Assembly (NCBI GenBank): GCA_964035575.1
Contig: OZ037833.1
Span: 868,001-932,000 of the forward strand
Length of the DNA: 64,000 nt
Direction: 5' to 3'
DNA from: Rhynchopus sp. YZ270_cl-10
Lineage: Eukaryota; Euglenozoa; Diplonemea; Diplonemida; Diplonemidae
The notes under the pieces were generated by a model. That model had not been told where the DNA came from, ran no database searches, and was given only the letters and a program-made list of their open reading frames with translations. The number at the start of each line of letters is the position of its first letter. Within the stretch, counting starts at the first letter, position 1. This document shows positions 1 through 10,300 of this stretch, piece after piece. The translations under genes were made by a program, and so were the position numbers.

Positions 1-1364
1 ACATCAGGGTACTTTGTTGTATGATTTTCTGAGTTGCGCGAGAAAATCCGCACCATAGCCTGGCTCGCACCCGGCTTCTTTGAATAGTGAATCTGCGCAC
101 GTTCCCCATCATATTTGTATTCACAGGTAAAGTCTCCGTCGGTGAAGCGCTTCAGAATATGCGACACCCCCTTCGTCGGCTTGGCCAGCATAGGTTTGAC
201 GGGGAGGTTCAGCGTTAAGGTGACCTGCTCTAATGCTGCGAGACCACCGCTGATGAGATTGGGAATGATGTAGTCGAAGGAGGGCATTTCGTTGAAGGCC
301 TGCTTCAAGCGGTCGGAGGTTGTGTTCATGAGGGATTGTGCCTTTGCGTCGGAGAGCTTTGTTAGATCCACTTCGACTGCAAGAAATGCATGTGCCACAG
401 CCATCAGAACCGTCATTTCAGCCAACCCAATCCGCATCTTACCCTGCAAACACCGAATCAAAAAATTCGCCTCAATAGGCTGAGAACTTCTCATCATTTT
501 TGATATCCAATCGGACCGTCTCTTCTGTACCTCCTTTCCACTCTCCATCGCAACCTGCTTCAATGTAGCAAACACATGAGTGATCGTTAACGGCTTTGGT
601 TTCAAAAGCATCTGCTGGTTTGACTTCGTATTCTGTGCAATCTCCGCCAGATCTCCCCCTTTTTTATATTTCTCCCGGATTTTCGCTTCGCTCAACCCAC
701 CTCCTGCGGCAATGCATTTAATCAAGAAGGCGTCTCCGATGCCTAGCTCAACTCCCTCTACGGCAGGTGCAAGCTTGTTGAGGGAAAGGTAGACTGCAGG
801 GAGAACAGCTTCGGGGGCAGTTTCGATGAGGGTGATCAAACATTGTGTCATGAGTGTGGAAACCTCTAGTCTCGCGGATACCGCCGACACCTCTGTCAAT
901 GTGTCCGCAAGATAGAAATACGGAACCGGATTCCCTGCCTCCCACGACATCTTTTTCGGGTTTTTCACCGCATTTTTCAGCATTTTTGCGTGATTCAGAG
1001 CAACCGGGAGTTTGTCCTCCGCAACCTTCGCAACATCCAAAAACTTCGGTTTTGGTGATAATTTCTTAAACGCATCGCGTTTTTCTTTGCGAAATGCTGT
1101 TCTCACCGTATCAGGGTTTTCTGTAGGGGAACGTGCCCTTTTGGTTCCCTTCGGGGGTGATGCGGTTGAAGCGTTAGGTGATGCAGTAGGTTCGGGGGCT
1201 GGCGGGGGAGTTTCTAGAGTAGGCACAACAGCGTCGGCAGCAACGAGAAGTGCTTCTGTTTCGGTCTGTTTACGTCCAGGTGAGGCAGGTTTCGGTGCAG
1301 GTTTGGCTCCAGCTCCTTTAGCAGCCTTCTTAAACATGCCCGCCAGCGAGAGTTGGCGGCTCAT
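1..1364 (-). CDS. LIG1: DNA ligase I, N-terminal part (gene runs off the window)
   Basis: This is an ATP-dependent DNA ligase that seals nicks, mainly between Okazaki fragments and in excision repair. The open frame runs without a stop for 454 codons from ATG at 1364 to the window edge, so the catalytic C-terminal half is missing here. The first residues, MSRQLSLAGMFKK, look like a slightly degenerate PCNA-binding PIP box (Q..L..MF), the usual start of ligase I. A basic, Pro/Ala-rich tail follows to about residue 90. A helical DNA-binding domain covers roughly 110-380 and includes KMRIGLAEMTVL. The adenylation domain then begins with KPMLAKP and the motif I sequence EYKYDGERAQIH; the nucleotide-accepting lysine is K417. 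RIFSRNSE follows before the edge. No intron is visible. PIP box plus motif context favour ligase I over ligases III or IV. Confidence 0.95.
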   Translation of the reverse strand, partial: MSRQLSLAGMFKKAAKGAGAKPAPKPASPGRKQTETEALLVAADAVVPTLETPPPAPEPTASPNASTASPPKGTKRARSPTENPDTVRTAFRKEKRDAFKKLSPKPKFLDVAKVAEDKLPVALNHAKMLKNAVKNPKKMSWEAGNPVPYFYLADTLTEVSAVSARLEVSTLMTQCLITLIETAPEAVLPAVYLSLNKLAPAVEGVELGIGDAFLIKCIAAGGGLSEAKIREKYKKGGDLAEIAQNTKSNQQMLLKPKPLTITHVFATLKQVAMESGKEVQKRRSDWISKMMRSSQPIEANFLIRCLQGKMRIGLAEMTVLMAVAHAFLAVEVDLTKLSDAKAQSLMNTTSDRLKQAFNEMPSFDYIIPNLISGGLAALEQVTLTLNLPVKPMLAKPTKGVSHILKRFTDGDFTCEYKYDGERAQIHYSKKPGASQAMVRIFSRNSENHTTKYPD

Positions 1365-1784
1365 GACAAAAGCCTTTTAAATTTTGTTTTTCTGTGGTTA
1401 AGATTTTTTTTGAAATTTGGAGGGGGGGAAAAGGGGGTGGGAGGGAGGAAAAAAATAAGCTGCTTTTTATATCTCGAGACAATAGGTATTGTTTTGTTTT
1501 TTTGTTTGCTTTTTTTTAAAATACAGTTCTTTCCGGGAAGTGATTCACATAGAATATTAGATAACCGGTTTCATGTGAATGCAACAGGGGGGTAGAGGGG
1601 GAGAAATTTCTTTTTTGGGAGGTCATAAAAATAATGGGCTTAAAACACACAAAAAGCTTATCAGATGAATCTAAGCACCCCTCTTGTGTTTAGTCATCCT
1701 CAAAAAAAAAAGGTGGGGGGGAAAGGTAGTCGTTAATGAACACCCTCCTTAATGAGTGAAGCTCAATAAGGATTGAGACGGATA

Positions 1785-2726
1785 CAGGCCTAATGCTAAC
1801 TTTGGGGGAGGGGGGAAAAAAGTGAACCGACGGAAAAAAAAAAAAAAACGAAAAAAAAAAATTCCTCCCCTCCTCCGGGAAGGGGTCCAGGGTTTTCGCT
1901 TATCTTCATGAAAAAAAATTTTCCCCAAAATCGTGAAGATATGTCCAAAAAGGGGTCAAAAATTTTTTTTTCGCGCTCCGCGCGAAAAGGTCCGTTCATT
2001 TCGCGTAAATACGTGATGACGTGGGATGGTAACGTACATCAAGAACCAAACCAACCCTTTTCTCACGTTTTTCCACGTCAAGCCCTCGCATTAGGTTCTC
2101 TCTAGTGAACGAAACCTTCCCTCAGGACAAGAAGAAACGGCGGTTGATATCAAAACTTTCTGGCGAAGCCACGGTACGCAACATTTCAAAATTTGTGACC
2201 TAAAACCGAACATTTTTACAGCCAAACTATGGTAGAGGTCTGTGGGCTGCCAGTTTTTGAGCTGCGCCGCAGGCGCACGGTACGCTACTTTTTTAATTTT
2301 TGCCGGCAAGGGGGGGTGCATCATTGAGTCCCTGAAACAAGTCTCCATCGTCACCGCCATCGCAATCGCCATCTTCGCTTTCCTCTTTAACATCAACAGA
2401 TGCAACACTGCTCTCTGTATCTTCAGAGATCAGAACTTCTCCAACACTCGATGTCTCGTCGACTGACAGACCCTCCTCCTCCTCGAACCCAGTGGTGGGG
2501 CCGCAGTATGCACTGCTGTGTCCTTCTTTTAATCTCCCTTCCTCCTGAAGATGCGGGCGCAGGTGCCCACATCTCCAGGACCAAGGTACCCACGGCATAC
2601 CACAGGCAGAGAACCCCCCATCCCAAAAAACCCCCATTTTTAAGGGTGAACCGACGAACCAACGGATAAATAAAAAAAATAATAAATAAACGTGAACCGA
2701 CGAACCAACGGTTAGCATTAGGCCTG
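1785..2726. mobile_element. hAT-like non-autonomous DNA transposon, 8-bp TSD GACGGATA
   Basis: The ends are perfect 16-bp inverted repeats (CAGGCCTAATGCTAAC) and the element is flanked by an exact 8-bp duplication GACGGATA at 1777-1784 and 2727-2734. CAGG ends and an 8-bp duplication are the hAT signature. The interior carries perfect mini-hairpins with 3-nt loops: 1968-1988 (TTTTCGCGC, loop TCC), 2161-2171 (TGGC, loop GAA) and 2264-2276 (GCGCC, loop GCA). A degraded minus-strand ORF occupies its right half. No transposase is recognisable. Confidence 0.88.
2293..2700 (-). pseudogene. Acidic ORF remnant inside the hAT-like element
   Basis: About 135 codons are open on the minus strand and end with GLNDAPPLAGKN. 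The last 80 residues are strongly acidic, with runs such as GFEEEEGL and KEESEDGDCDGGDD. The first part is low-complexity and unconvincing. A similarly acidic fragment occurs in the body of the 45-47 kb TIR element. It could be the tail of a captured host gene or of a lost element protein. I do not recognise it. Confidence 0.25.
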
Positions 2727-2940
2727 GACGGATACACAGCCAAAAAAAAAAAAATAATAATAATACAGCGAGAGATGTACATCAAGCAAACAGAAATTTT
2801 TCGAAGAGAGGAGGGAAAAAAAAAAAGAGAAAAAAAAAACGTCAACGAGAAAGGAGAACTACCTCCCGATACCTGATAAAAAGTATTTCAAATACTGTAT
2901 TCGTACAAAAGTATCGACCGTAAAAAAAAAAGAAAAGTTT

Positions 2941-2977
2941 ATAAGATGATCCTAAGCCTCTCGTGCTTAGTCACCTT
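2941..2977 (+). repeat. Family A hairpin repeat (about 25 copies in the window)
   Basis: The best copies read AAGATGACCCTAAGC, loop CTCTCGT, then GCTTAGTCACCTT, often preceded by GTTTATA. The two arms form an imperfect 13-15 bp stem with a 7-nt loop. Other copies lie near 1656, 3756, 4004, 4106, 4699, 9639 (in an intron), 13270, 13531, 14218, 16251, 16738, 25702, 30455, 32321, 37111, 38252 (in an intron), 41271, 44096, 44956, 48538 and 49035. Half copies are near 31313, 32422, 37443 and 45329. All have CTCTCGT or its variant on the plus strand, antisense to the genes. A related form with an ACGTGCCTC loop is near 3245, 13589 and 36846. Confidence 0.85.
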
Positions 2978-3073
2978 ATCATATTCGCTATCGCACAGCA
3001 TCAGCGGCGCTGGCTTCCACAAGTTTGTTGTCAGGGATGATGTCATTTCCCCAGCCGGAGTTCGTAATTTTGG

Positions 3074-3177
3074 CACGTACGATGACGTGTTCGAGCAAAA
3101 AAAAGGTCGAACTTCCAAAAAAAAATTTCTGAAAAGGTCGAACATTATTACGGTCGACAATATTCCCGATTACGGTA
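3074..3177. mobile_element. Short TIR element (MITE), diverged copy of the 26.5 kb one
   Basis: This roughly 104-bp copy matches 26500-26608 through the core AAGGTCGAACTTCC and GAACATTATTACGGTC. The right end reads CGATTACGGTA. The left end is diverged, so the inverted repeat is clear only by comparison with the other copy. Confidence 0.6.
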
Positions 3178-3865
3178 TTAAAAAAAAAGCGTGTTATAAC
3201 AGGGGTGTGTACACTTGGCAAGAAAGAAAGAAAAAAAAGTTCAGAGATGAGCATGCCTCACGTACCTACACATCTAAAAGAAAACTGCAGTTGGGGCGAC
3301 TAAGCCCCGGGGCAATTTTACCCCCTCAAAAAAAAAAAAAGCTTTGTTCGGGTACGATGAAAATGTAAGTGGCAATGCCAAGGCACAAAATTTGCGCTCT
3401 CACTACATTCCCACTACATTCGGTTTTCACTTATGTTATGACGACACTATTTTTTTTCATTATTTCTCCTGACTTGGGGGTGGGAGCTTTTTTATTTTCT
3501 ACCCAAAAATTTCAGGAAACAACAGAGGACAAGCTTTGAAAGATGAATGGAACACTGCACTTGGTTTGAAGAAAGATTATTGAAAAAAAAAGGGGGGAGG
3601 GGTGAAGTTCGTCGCACTTTCCTATCGTTTGTTGCAAATCTCCTTGGTGATTTTTGTGCGGGCAAAGAATGGAGGAAAAAAAAAAACATGCGACGTTAAG
3701 TTGAAAGTGCAAACGCCTCTGGGACGCAGGCACTGACACTCCGCGGGGGAAAAGGTTTTATAAGATGACCTTAATCATCTCGGTGCTTAGTCACTTTGAT
3801 CACAAAATCGTTATCGTACAGCATTAAACCCAACAAAAGCAGGAGGGGTCAAAGAGAAAAAAGAG

Positions 3866-3911
3866 AAGTTGAAAAGTGCAAACGCCTCACCGTTCATAGG
3901 TGGACGCAGGC
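3866..3911 (+). repeat. Family E short repeat
   Basis: The core is GTTGAAAAGTGCAAACGCC, then TCACCGTTCAT, then CGGCGGACGCAGGC with variation. Other copies are near 3698, 13467, 16013, 34174, 37168 and 42233. A copy near 4288-4347 is interrupted by an A-run. All lie on the plus strand, like families A to D. Function is unknown. Confidence 0.7.
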
Positions 3912-4462
3912 AAAAAATATATATACAGTGAACCACCTCCGTGCTGTGCTCCAGGACAAAGAAATCGACTGTTTTGTGGTGTCAAACGAAGAACAGTTTT
4001 TTTTTATAAGATGACCCTAAGTAAGCCTCTCGGTGCTTAGTCTGATTAGATTATTCTTTGGTTTATTCATCAGTCATTTGTTTTTTTTTATGTTTTTTTT
4101 TGTCTCTAGGTGACTAAGCCTCTCGGTGCTCAGTCACCTAAATAAAATGCCCTCGCGCAAGCCTTGCTGCGTGCGTCCCACCCTTTTTTTTTTTTTTTTC
4201 TTCTTTTTCGCAGTCGCTCCCTAAAAATTCTCTTGACAATGGAACAAGAGGAACCCCGGGTGGATAAGTTACTAAACAAAGAGAAAACTGAACGTGCAAA
4301 AAAAAAAAAAAAACCGCCTCACCGTGCATCGACGGATACGGGCACAAACAACTTATTTAAAAAAGAGAAAAAAGGAGAACAGGAAAAAAAGGAAAGTACA
4401 GAGAGTATCATAAGAGACTTACACGAGCAAAGCAGCAAATACGGACAAAAAAAAAGGGGGGG

Positions 4463-4504
4463 GGTTGACTTGAAATACAAAGCCCTCTCGTGAACAATGT
4501 ACCT
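4463..4504 (+). repeat. Family B short repeat
   Basis: The core is GACTTGAAATACAAAGCC, then CTCTCGTGA, then ACAGTGTACC. It shares the CTCTCGTG word with family A but lacks the long stem. Other copies are near 4935, 6092, 7421 (inside a candidate kinesin intron), 30398, 31253 and 45010, all on the plus strand. Confidence 0.7.
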
Positions 4505-5036
4505 TTGGTACAATGACCGGCTGTACAGGGGGTCCTACAATCCATTTCGTGGTTTACATCTGAGAAAAAGTGAAGATGTTGTGCAAAGTGCAAAACCCTT
4601 TGCGGCCCCAAAGAGTGCACCGCAAGGACAATCGTGATCTGCCCCCTTTTTTTGTAACATCAACAAAAAAACCACCCCAAAAAACCGAAAGAAAAAAAGG
4701 TTCGCAAGATGAACCTAAGCCATGCTTTGAGTCACCTAAAAAAAATTTTTTTTTGCTTTAAAAAACGTGTGTTCTGCCCCACTAGCTCCCCGTTCTTATG
4801 TTCGTTTTGTTTTTGTTTTTTTGTTAAAAAATACAGACACTCATTTACCCGAGCGCCATTGGAGGCTAGGTTGTGTTCACAGAAAGAAAAAGGTGTTCCA
4901 TGTATGGTTTAGTTGCAAAAATAAAAATAAAAATGTGACTTGAAATAATAAAGCCCTCTCATGACAGTACGCCTGAAGAAAGCTTGTCAGATGCCTCTCG
5001 TGGCACACATACACACAGTGTCACACACACCTCGGA

Positions 5037-5076
5037 GCATATTCTGCGCAAGAATTACCCCCCTATTAGTTATCAA
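5037..5076 (+). repeat. 40-nt repeat, second copy at 37762
   Basis: A 40-nt block starting at ATATTCTGCGCAAGAAT and running through TACCCCCCTATTAG is essentially identical at 37762-37801, on the same strand, 33 kb away. ATTCT and AGAAT can pair around GCGCA. Both copies lie beside family C or D repeats. Function is unknown. Confidence 0.75.
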
Positions 5077-5525
5077 ACACATCTTTTTACCACTATGGTT
5101 ATCGTGCAAACAGAACACAGAAAAGAGAAAAAAAAAAAATTTTTTTTTTTTGATAAATTGTTTTGGAGTAGTGTAGTTGCCTTGGTTGTGTTGCCACAGT
5201 TGTGCAATCTCCACTTTCCTTTTTTTTTTTGTGAGATAAGTCGGAAGTTTAGTGCTGAGTCAGCTAATAATAATAATAATAATAAACAGAGCTGCTTTTC
5301 ATGAGTGACAGAGACGGACAAAGGGGCAGGCATGTTGGACCATGCAGGGAAACACTTTTATATAAGGCAAAAATAGTGACTCTGATAGGTAAAAGGAAAA
5401 AGGCTTTTCTTTCCGTTGATTGCTCAAATTATTTACAGAGGTGATTAAGCGACCGTATCTGAGGAACCCTCTTCTCCTTTAAGCTACGCTTGTAGGTACA
5501 AAAAAAAAAGAAGAAGAAAAAGAAA

Positions 5526-5597
5526 GGTTTTGTGGTCTGAAAGGGGCTGATTCGCACTGTTCCCCGCACTTTTTCCGCCCCCCGATTCAGCCACACC
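5526..5597. mobile_element. Small MITE, GGTGTGG/CCACACC family
   Basis: About 72 bp. The right end ATTCAGCCACACC and the sequence GGGGCTGATTCGCAC match the ends and core of the 604-bp element at 12191-12794. The left end is slightly diverged. It looks like a short form without the tandem expansion. Confidence 0.65.
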
Positions 5598-5703
5598 ATT
5601 AATTTTTTTTAAAAATACACTTGGTATCCCTTTGCATGTCCACCCACCCTCTTTCTCTCTCCCTCTGTTCATATGACTCGAGTGGAAAAGGTAAAAGCGC
5701 TGG

Positions 5704-5850
5704 AAACTTTTAACTTGTTGTTTAGAAGATGACCTGCCCGAAGACAGGCTTCTGTACACACTGTATTGGGTTGTTTTGTTTTGTTTTGCTTTTTTTTGAA
5801 AACTTGGTTTTGTATTAGTGTAGACACCCCCAAGGATGGGCTCCACTATA
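5704..5850 (+). repeat. Composite repeat ending in a family C element
   Basis: The unit begins ACTTTTAACTTGTTGTTTAG, passes CCTGCCCGAAGACAGG (a small hairpin) and TTCTGTACACA, then runs into a family C element. A second copy lies at 40931-41056. Both are on the plus strand. It may be the long form from which family C copies derive. Confidence 0.7.
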
Positions 5851-6708
5851 CAAATTAAACACGCTTTTTAAGCAACTGATGAACACACGAAGATTTCTTT
5901 TCTTTTCTTTTCTTTCCTTTTCTTTACTGTTCGTTTCATTTGCTATTCAAAATCCGGGACCAAAAATGACAGAGGTCTGTTGTGGACCTTCAAACAAACT
6001 AATCAATAATGCAGTACCCTACCTACAACATAACTAACGAATACAAAAAAAAAAACAAAAAAGTACGGGGGAAAAAACAAAGAGAAAAAATTTTGGCTTG
6101 AAATGTAAAGTCCTCTCGCGACAGTGTACAAAAAAAAGAAAAAGAAAAATATGAATACTAGCTACACTGTCCTTCCCCACCCCAACCCCTTTTTTTTGTT
6201 AGAACATTGCTGAAAAGTGTTTTTTTGGGAGTGTTGCTCTATTTAGGTTGGTACCCCACACCCCCATTTTTTTTTAAATATTACCTGATACCCTGGATAC
6301 CATAAAAGTTGCTGTGACGATTCCACTCTATGAGTTGGGCCGGAAAATCGCCAATACTGTGAGAACGTTCTCACATTTTTTTTTCTTCTTCTTTTCTTTT
6401 GCTTTTTATTATTTACCGTACAGAAGTGTGCGAACGTGAGGTAGCGGTGTTGGTGGTCTTCTTCGTTCCTGTTTTCGGCTTCGAAGACGCTCTGTGTGTA
6501 GGGCGTTGGTTTGAATGGAATACAGTGCTCCCGCTAAGACAGAACCTCAAATACCCCGTGACCCAAGCTAATTATGTCAGGAACGCAGCCACATAGGGGT
6601 GCGAACGGCGAACCGCCGGGGAAAAAAAAAAACCTTGTCAGCTAATGCTTTCTTTCGGTGGCGCTCCCAGTGGTGGAAACTATTTTGCCCATCCAGCGAG
6701 TCAGGGTG

Positions 6709-7221
6709 ATGGGATTGAGGCTCAATGAACTGAACGCAAAGTTCAGTCTTGGTGTCCGTTTTGGTAACGGCACCAGCTACGAGGACCTACCCGCGAGAAG
6801 GGCGAAGCTGAGGGAGGCGATCACAGCGGCAAAGGAAGCGTTACGGGAGCAAGAGAGCTCGAGGATGGAGTTGCAGGACCGTGCAGAGAGCACTCTGCTT
6901 TTTGGAGAAGGGGCCGGCGTCACCAGCAACGCTTCCCAGCCTGCCGACACCACCAACGACAGCGACACCGGCAACAACACCGCAATCAGCACCGGAGTCG
7001 TTGAAGAGTTGACCCGCGCACAGCGATGGACTGCGTTGTGTGAGAACCTCTCCGGATTCGGTGTACACGCCAAATCCCAATTTGAACTATTTCCTTATGT
7101 GTTTTTGGTGAAGTGCTTCCAGAGTGGAAGGGGTTTTCTATCCCGATTGCGCTTAAAGTGCGACAATGGATGCACCCCGCATCTTGCAACGAGTCGGGAG
7201 GGCGGCGAGTGTTCGCCTTGA
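6709..7221 (+). CDS. Hypothetical protein, plus-strand ORF of doubtful reality
   Basis: This is the only credible plus-strand ORF, 170 codons from ATG at 6709; the frame is open back to 6646. Base composition resembles the real genes and is richer in G+C than the surrounding spacer. The first 75 residues are a charged, coiled-coil-like helix (LPARRAKLREAITAAKEAL), followed by a Thr/Asn/Asp-rich stretch. The last 45 residues look like read-through into non-coding sequence. No family is recognised. It opposes the direction of all other genes, so it may be a mobile-element fragment or one exon of an unseen gene. A tract ending in CCAG near 6700 could be a splice acceptor. Confidence 0.35.
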   Translation: MGLRLNELNAKFSLGVRFGNGTSYEDLPARRAKLREAITAAKEALREQESSRMELQDRAESTLLFGEGAGVTSNASQPADTTNDSDTGNNTAISTGVVEELTRAQRWTALCENLSGFGVHAKSQFELFPYVFLVKCFQSGRGFLSRLRLKCDNGCTPHLATSREGGECSP

Positions 7222-7378
7222 GATAGCCAGGCTCAAACCGGCCTTAGCGGGAGCACTGATGGGATAATATAAAAAAAAAAATTGCATCAGCAATCACTTC
7301 ACATGATATAAAGCTGCGCTTGGGAGTGGTTTACAGGGAAACTGTAAGCAGGTATACAGTCATTACCATCAAAAACAA

Positions 7379-10300
7379 CTACAAGAAGGAATGGCAACTA
7401 CTGACACTACAAAAAAAAAAGTTGATTTGAAATACAAAGCCCGCCCCCCTACCTTGAAAAACACACACATACCGAGGAGACATCGTACGCACCAGCTTCG
7501 CACGGCCTGGGGTGAGTGGACTCACGGACCTGCGCCCATTAAGGTTTGGCGACGCACTGCGTGTCTGGTTCGGCGAAACATTCCTTTTGAAGGTGCGTGG
7601 GGTGGGGCTGGCCTGCTGGGTGAGCACGGGGGGGTCTGAGTGGTAGGGCGCTTTGTCTGCTTCTGTGAAGACGTCGTCACGCTCACCTTTGTAAGGTGGT
7701 GGGGAGCAGGAGCGTTGGGGGCGGGGGAGTGTGGGGCACTTCAGTCCGTCCATGACGACGTGCAGCTTCTGGTCTTCGTCGTAGATGCGTTCAGGGGAGG
7801 TGCTCCGCACGATGTCTTCCCCTAGCATCTGACGCATGCGCTCTGCACCTTTCCTTGCAGGGTCGGCACGCAGCATTTGGCGGAGCTTTTCTTTGTTGGG
7901 ACGGTTGCTGACGTAGCGCATTTTGAATTCGGAGAAGGCGCGCACCGCGTCGCGGACGTCCTGCATTGTCCAGTCTTTGGGGAGGTTGCCGTCGCTTGCG
8001 TGGATGAGCTCGAGGAGCAGTTTGACGTCGTCGAAGACGTTTGAGTATTCTTCCTCCTTGCGTTCCAAGTTGGAGAGAGTATACCGGAGGGACTCCTTGT
8101 CGTGCATTGCGTCTTTGAGGAGTTCGCCGTTGGTTCTGATTGCTTCCTCTGCAGTGGTCTTCTCGTGCCCGACGCGGTGGAGGCGTGCTTCGTATTGGCG
8201 AATGGAAAGGGCGTGGGCGTCGCGTTCGTTTTGCAGTTCGGTGCATTTGGCTACCAGCTCGGAGTCGTGTCGGCGGATTTTGCGGTGCGCCTGGTCAAGC
8301 TCCTGTTGAAGCCGTTCAATGTCTTTGTGATGAAGGCGTTGCTTGTAGGTGGCGTCGTTCTCGACAGCGCGGAGGTCAGACTTCATGTTGTTTTTGTCGG
8401 CCTCTCGCTCAATGTGGAGGCGTTGGATCTGCAGTTGGTACTCCTTCGCCATGTCTTCTGATTCTTGTACGATGGCGCCAAGCTCGCGGTCGTGGTGTTC
8501 GCTGGTGTGTTGCTTCTCGAGTTGGTGTTCTGCGAGGATGTCGGACATTTGTTGGCTTAGTTCGTTGATGCGCTCGGTCATCGCTTGTTGATGTTGGTCG
8601 GAACGTTGTTGGTTGGAGAGGGCACGCTCGCGTTCGACGCGAAGGGCAGAGTCGAGGTCGCCTGCACGTCGTGACATATCGTCTTCTTTGAGCTTCATCA
8701 AATCCTTCTCGCGTTTCAAGCTGTCGACCAGCTCGCGGTGATCTGCTAGATCGTGTTTCAACGCTTTCGCTGCAGTTGCTGCCGCCTCTGCTTCGGTCTT
8801 TTTTGATTCGATCTCGTCGTGCGCGGTTTTTAACCTCGCCTTTGCAAGACCAATCACCACTGCACTCTTGAATGCCTGAGCTACCTGCCGTTCCTTCGTC
8901 TTCTCAAGCTGTGCTTTGATCACTTCAGCGTCTTCTACTGCCTTTGAGAAGCGGGACTCCATTTGCCGTTTGTCGTTGACTGCCACTTCGAGGTCGGTTT
9001 TGACGACTTCAAGCTCCTCTTGGGAGGCTTTGCCTTCCATGTCGTCCATTGCCTTTTGTGCGTCGATGATACGCTTTTCCATGTCGGCGAGGAGCTTGCT
9101 GGTGTCGTCCTCGTTGACCTGCAGGTTGTTTACAATGGAGCGGGCACGCATCGCGTATTCCAGCGTACGGAAGGATTCATAAGCATTGCAGTGGTGTGGG
9201 CTGACTGTTGCAAGCATATACGTCTTCGCGTTGCCTCCCAAGTCCTGGCGGAGGAGCCACGTCAGCGTGCTGTCTCTGTAAGGCACCACAATACCCGGTT
9301 TCTGCTCAATAAGCGCGTCAATGACACGCCGCAACGTCGTCAGCGACAGATTGATCTTCTGAGCCTCGAGGAGGGTGCTGCCTTGCGCGCCGCTGCGTTT
9401 GACGTTCTCGCTTCCAGCAAGGTCGACAAGGTTGATATTCGCACGGCGCACGCTTGTGAGCTGAGAGGGGGGTGGAGGTGGAAGTAGTGGCGATGTGACA
9501 AAGGGATAACATACCGTTTTAGGCCCTCCGATGCCCACCCGTTCTTGCCGGAGAACTGTTGTTTGCGTGAGGGATATCTGTTAGGTTTGGTTTATTTTGT
9601 TGGGGGAAAAGAGACGACGCAGATCTTGATAGTATAGAAAAGCTTTAGATGAACCTAAGCCTCTCGCCTCGTTGCTCCCTTAGTCTGATTAGATTATTCT
9701 TTGGTTTATTCAGCACCTTGGATATGACATACTCTGAACATAGCATGGGAACGTGACGACCTATCATTCAGCTTTGTCTGCGCAATGCTACGTGCCTGGT
9801 TGCCTGCTGTCACAAGAGCGATCATGTCTTTGTAGCTCTTCGGCTTGAACACCGTTGTGCCATGGACGTATGGCCCGGAGACAGGGTGTTCACGCACTTT
9901 GAGGTCGTCGCTGTCGAGGGGCTTGCCCACCTTAGCGGCATCGTGCTCGCGCATGCTTTCACATCCTTCTACACGCGCCTCTGCCAGCAGATCCCTAACC
10001 TTTTCGTTGTAGATCTCGAGGAAGCGCACCTCGACCTCGCTTTGCTTGGTGAAGCCGGTCTTCATGCTTTGCTCCTGCCAGAGCTCCATATCCGTGAACA
10101 GCGCGCGGCAGAGCCGTGGGATCACCCCCATCGCTTCTTCTGGACAATCTGGGTCGGTGATCTGAGCAGGATCCCCCATCATGGTATGGGTCTTCCCGGA
10201 CCCTGTCTGTCCGTAGGCGAAAACGCAGGAGTTAATCCCTTCCCAGGCGGTTTCGAGGCAAGGCGCTCCGGTAGCTTCGTAGACCTCGCTTTGCGAGGCA

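Larger units (their letters stand above)
1365..6645. other. Intergenic spacer, repeat-rich
   Basis: No supported gene. The stretch holds A/T homopolymers, one hAT-like element (1785-2726), a TA-flanked MITE (3074-3177), a small GGTGTGG-family MITE (5526-5597) and copies of short repeat families A to E, listed separately. A (TAA)n microsatellite lies near 5265-5285, and a TTTTC-rich tract near 5896-5926. The remainder shows no recognisable structure. Confidence 0.75.

Noticed and set aside
1012-1380. 122-codon plus ORF over the left-edge gene
   Set aside because: Antisense to the ligase I N-terminus, which is open for 454 codons with clear motifs.
2941-2977. Family A hairpins as tRNA genes (7-nt anticodon-like loop)
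   Set aside because: The stem is too long, no T-arm GGTTCRANTCC or acceptor stem surrounds it, and the loop is not a consistent anticodon context.
5742-5775. Spliced-leader RNA gene (TTCTGTACACACTGTATTGG)
   Set aside because: It only loosely recalls euglenozoan leader ends, lacks a following GT donor and Sm-like site, and sits inside a spacer repeat.
8102-9487. Plus-strand ORFs across the kinesin gene
   Set aside because: Antisense shadows of the coiled-coil coding region; the minus frame contains the full motor motifs.
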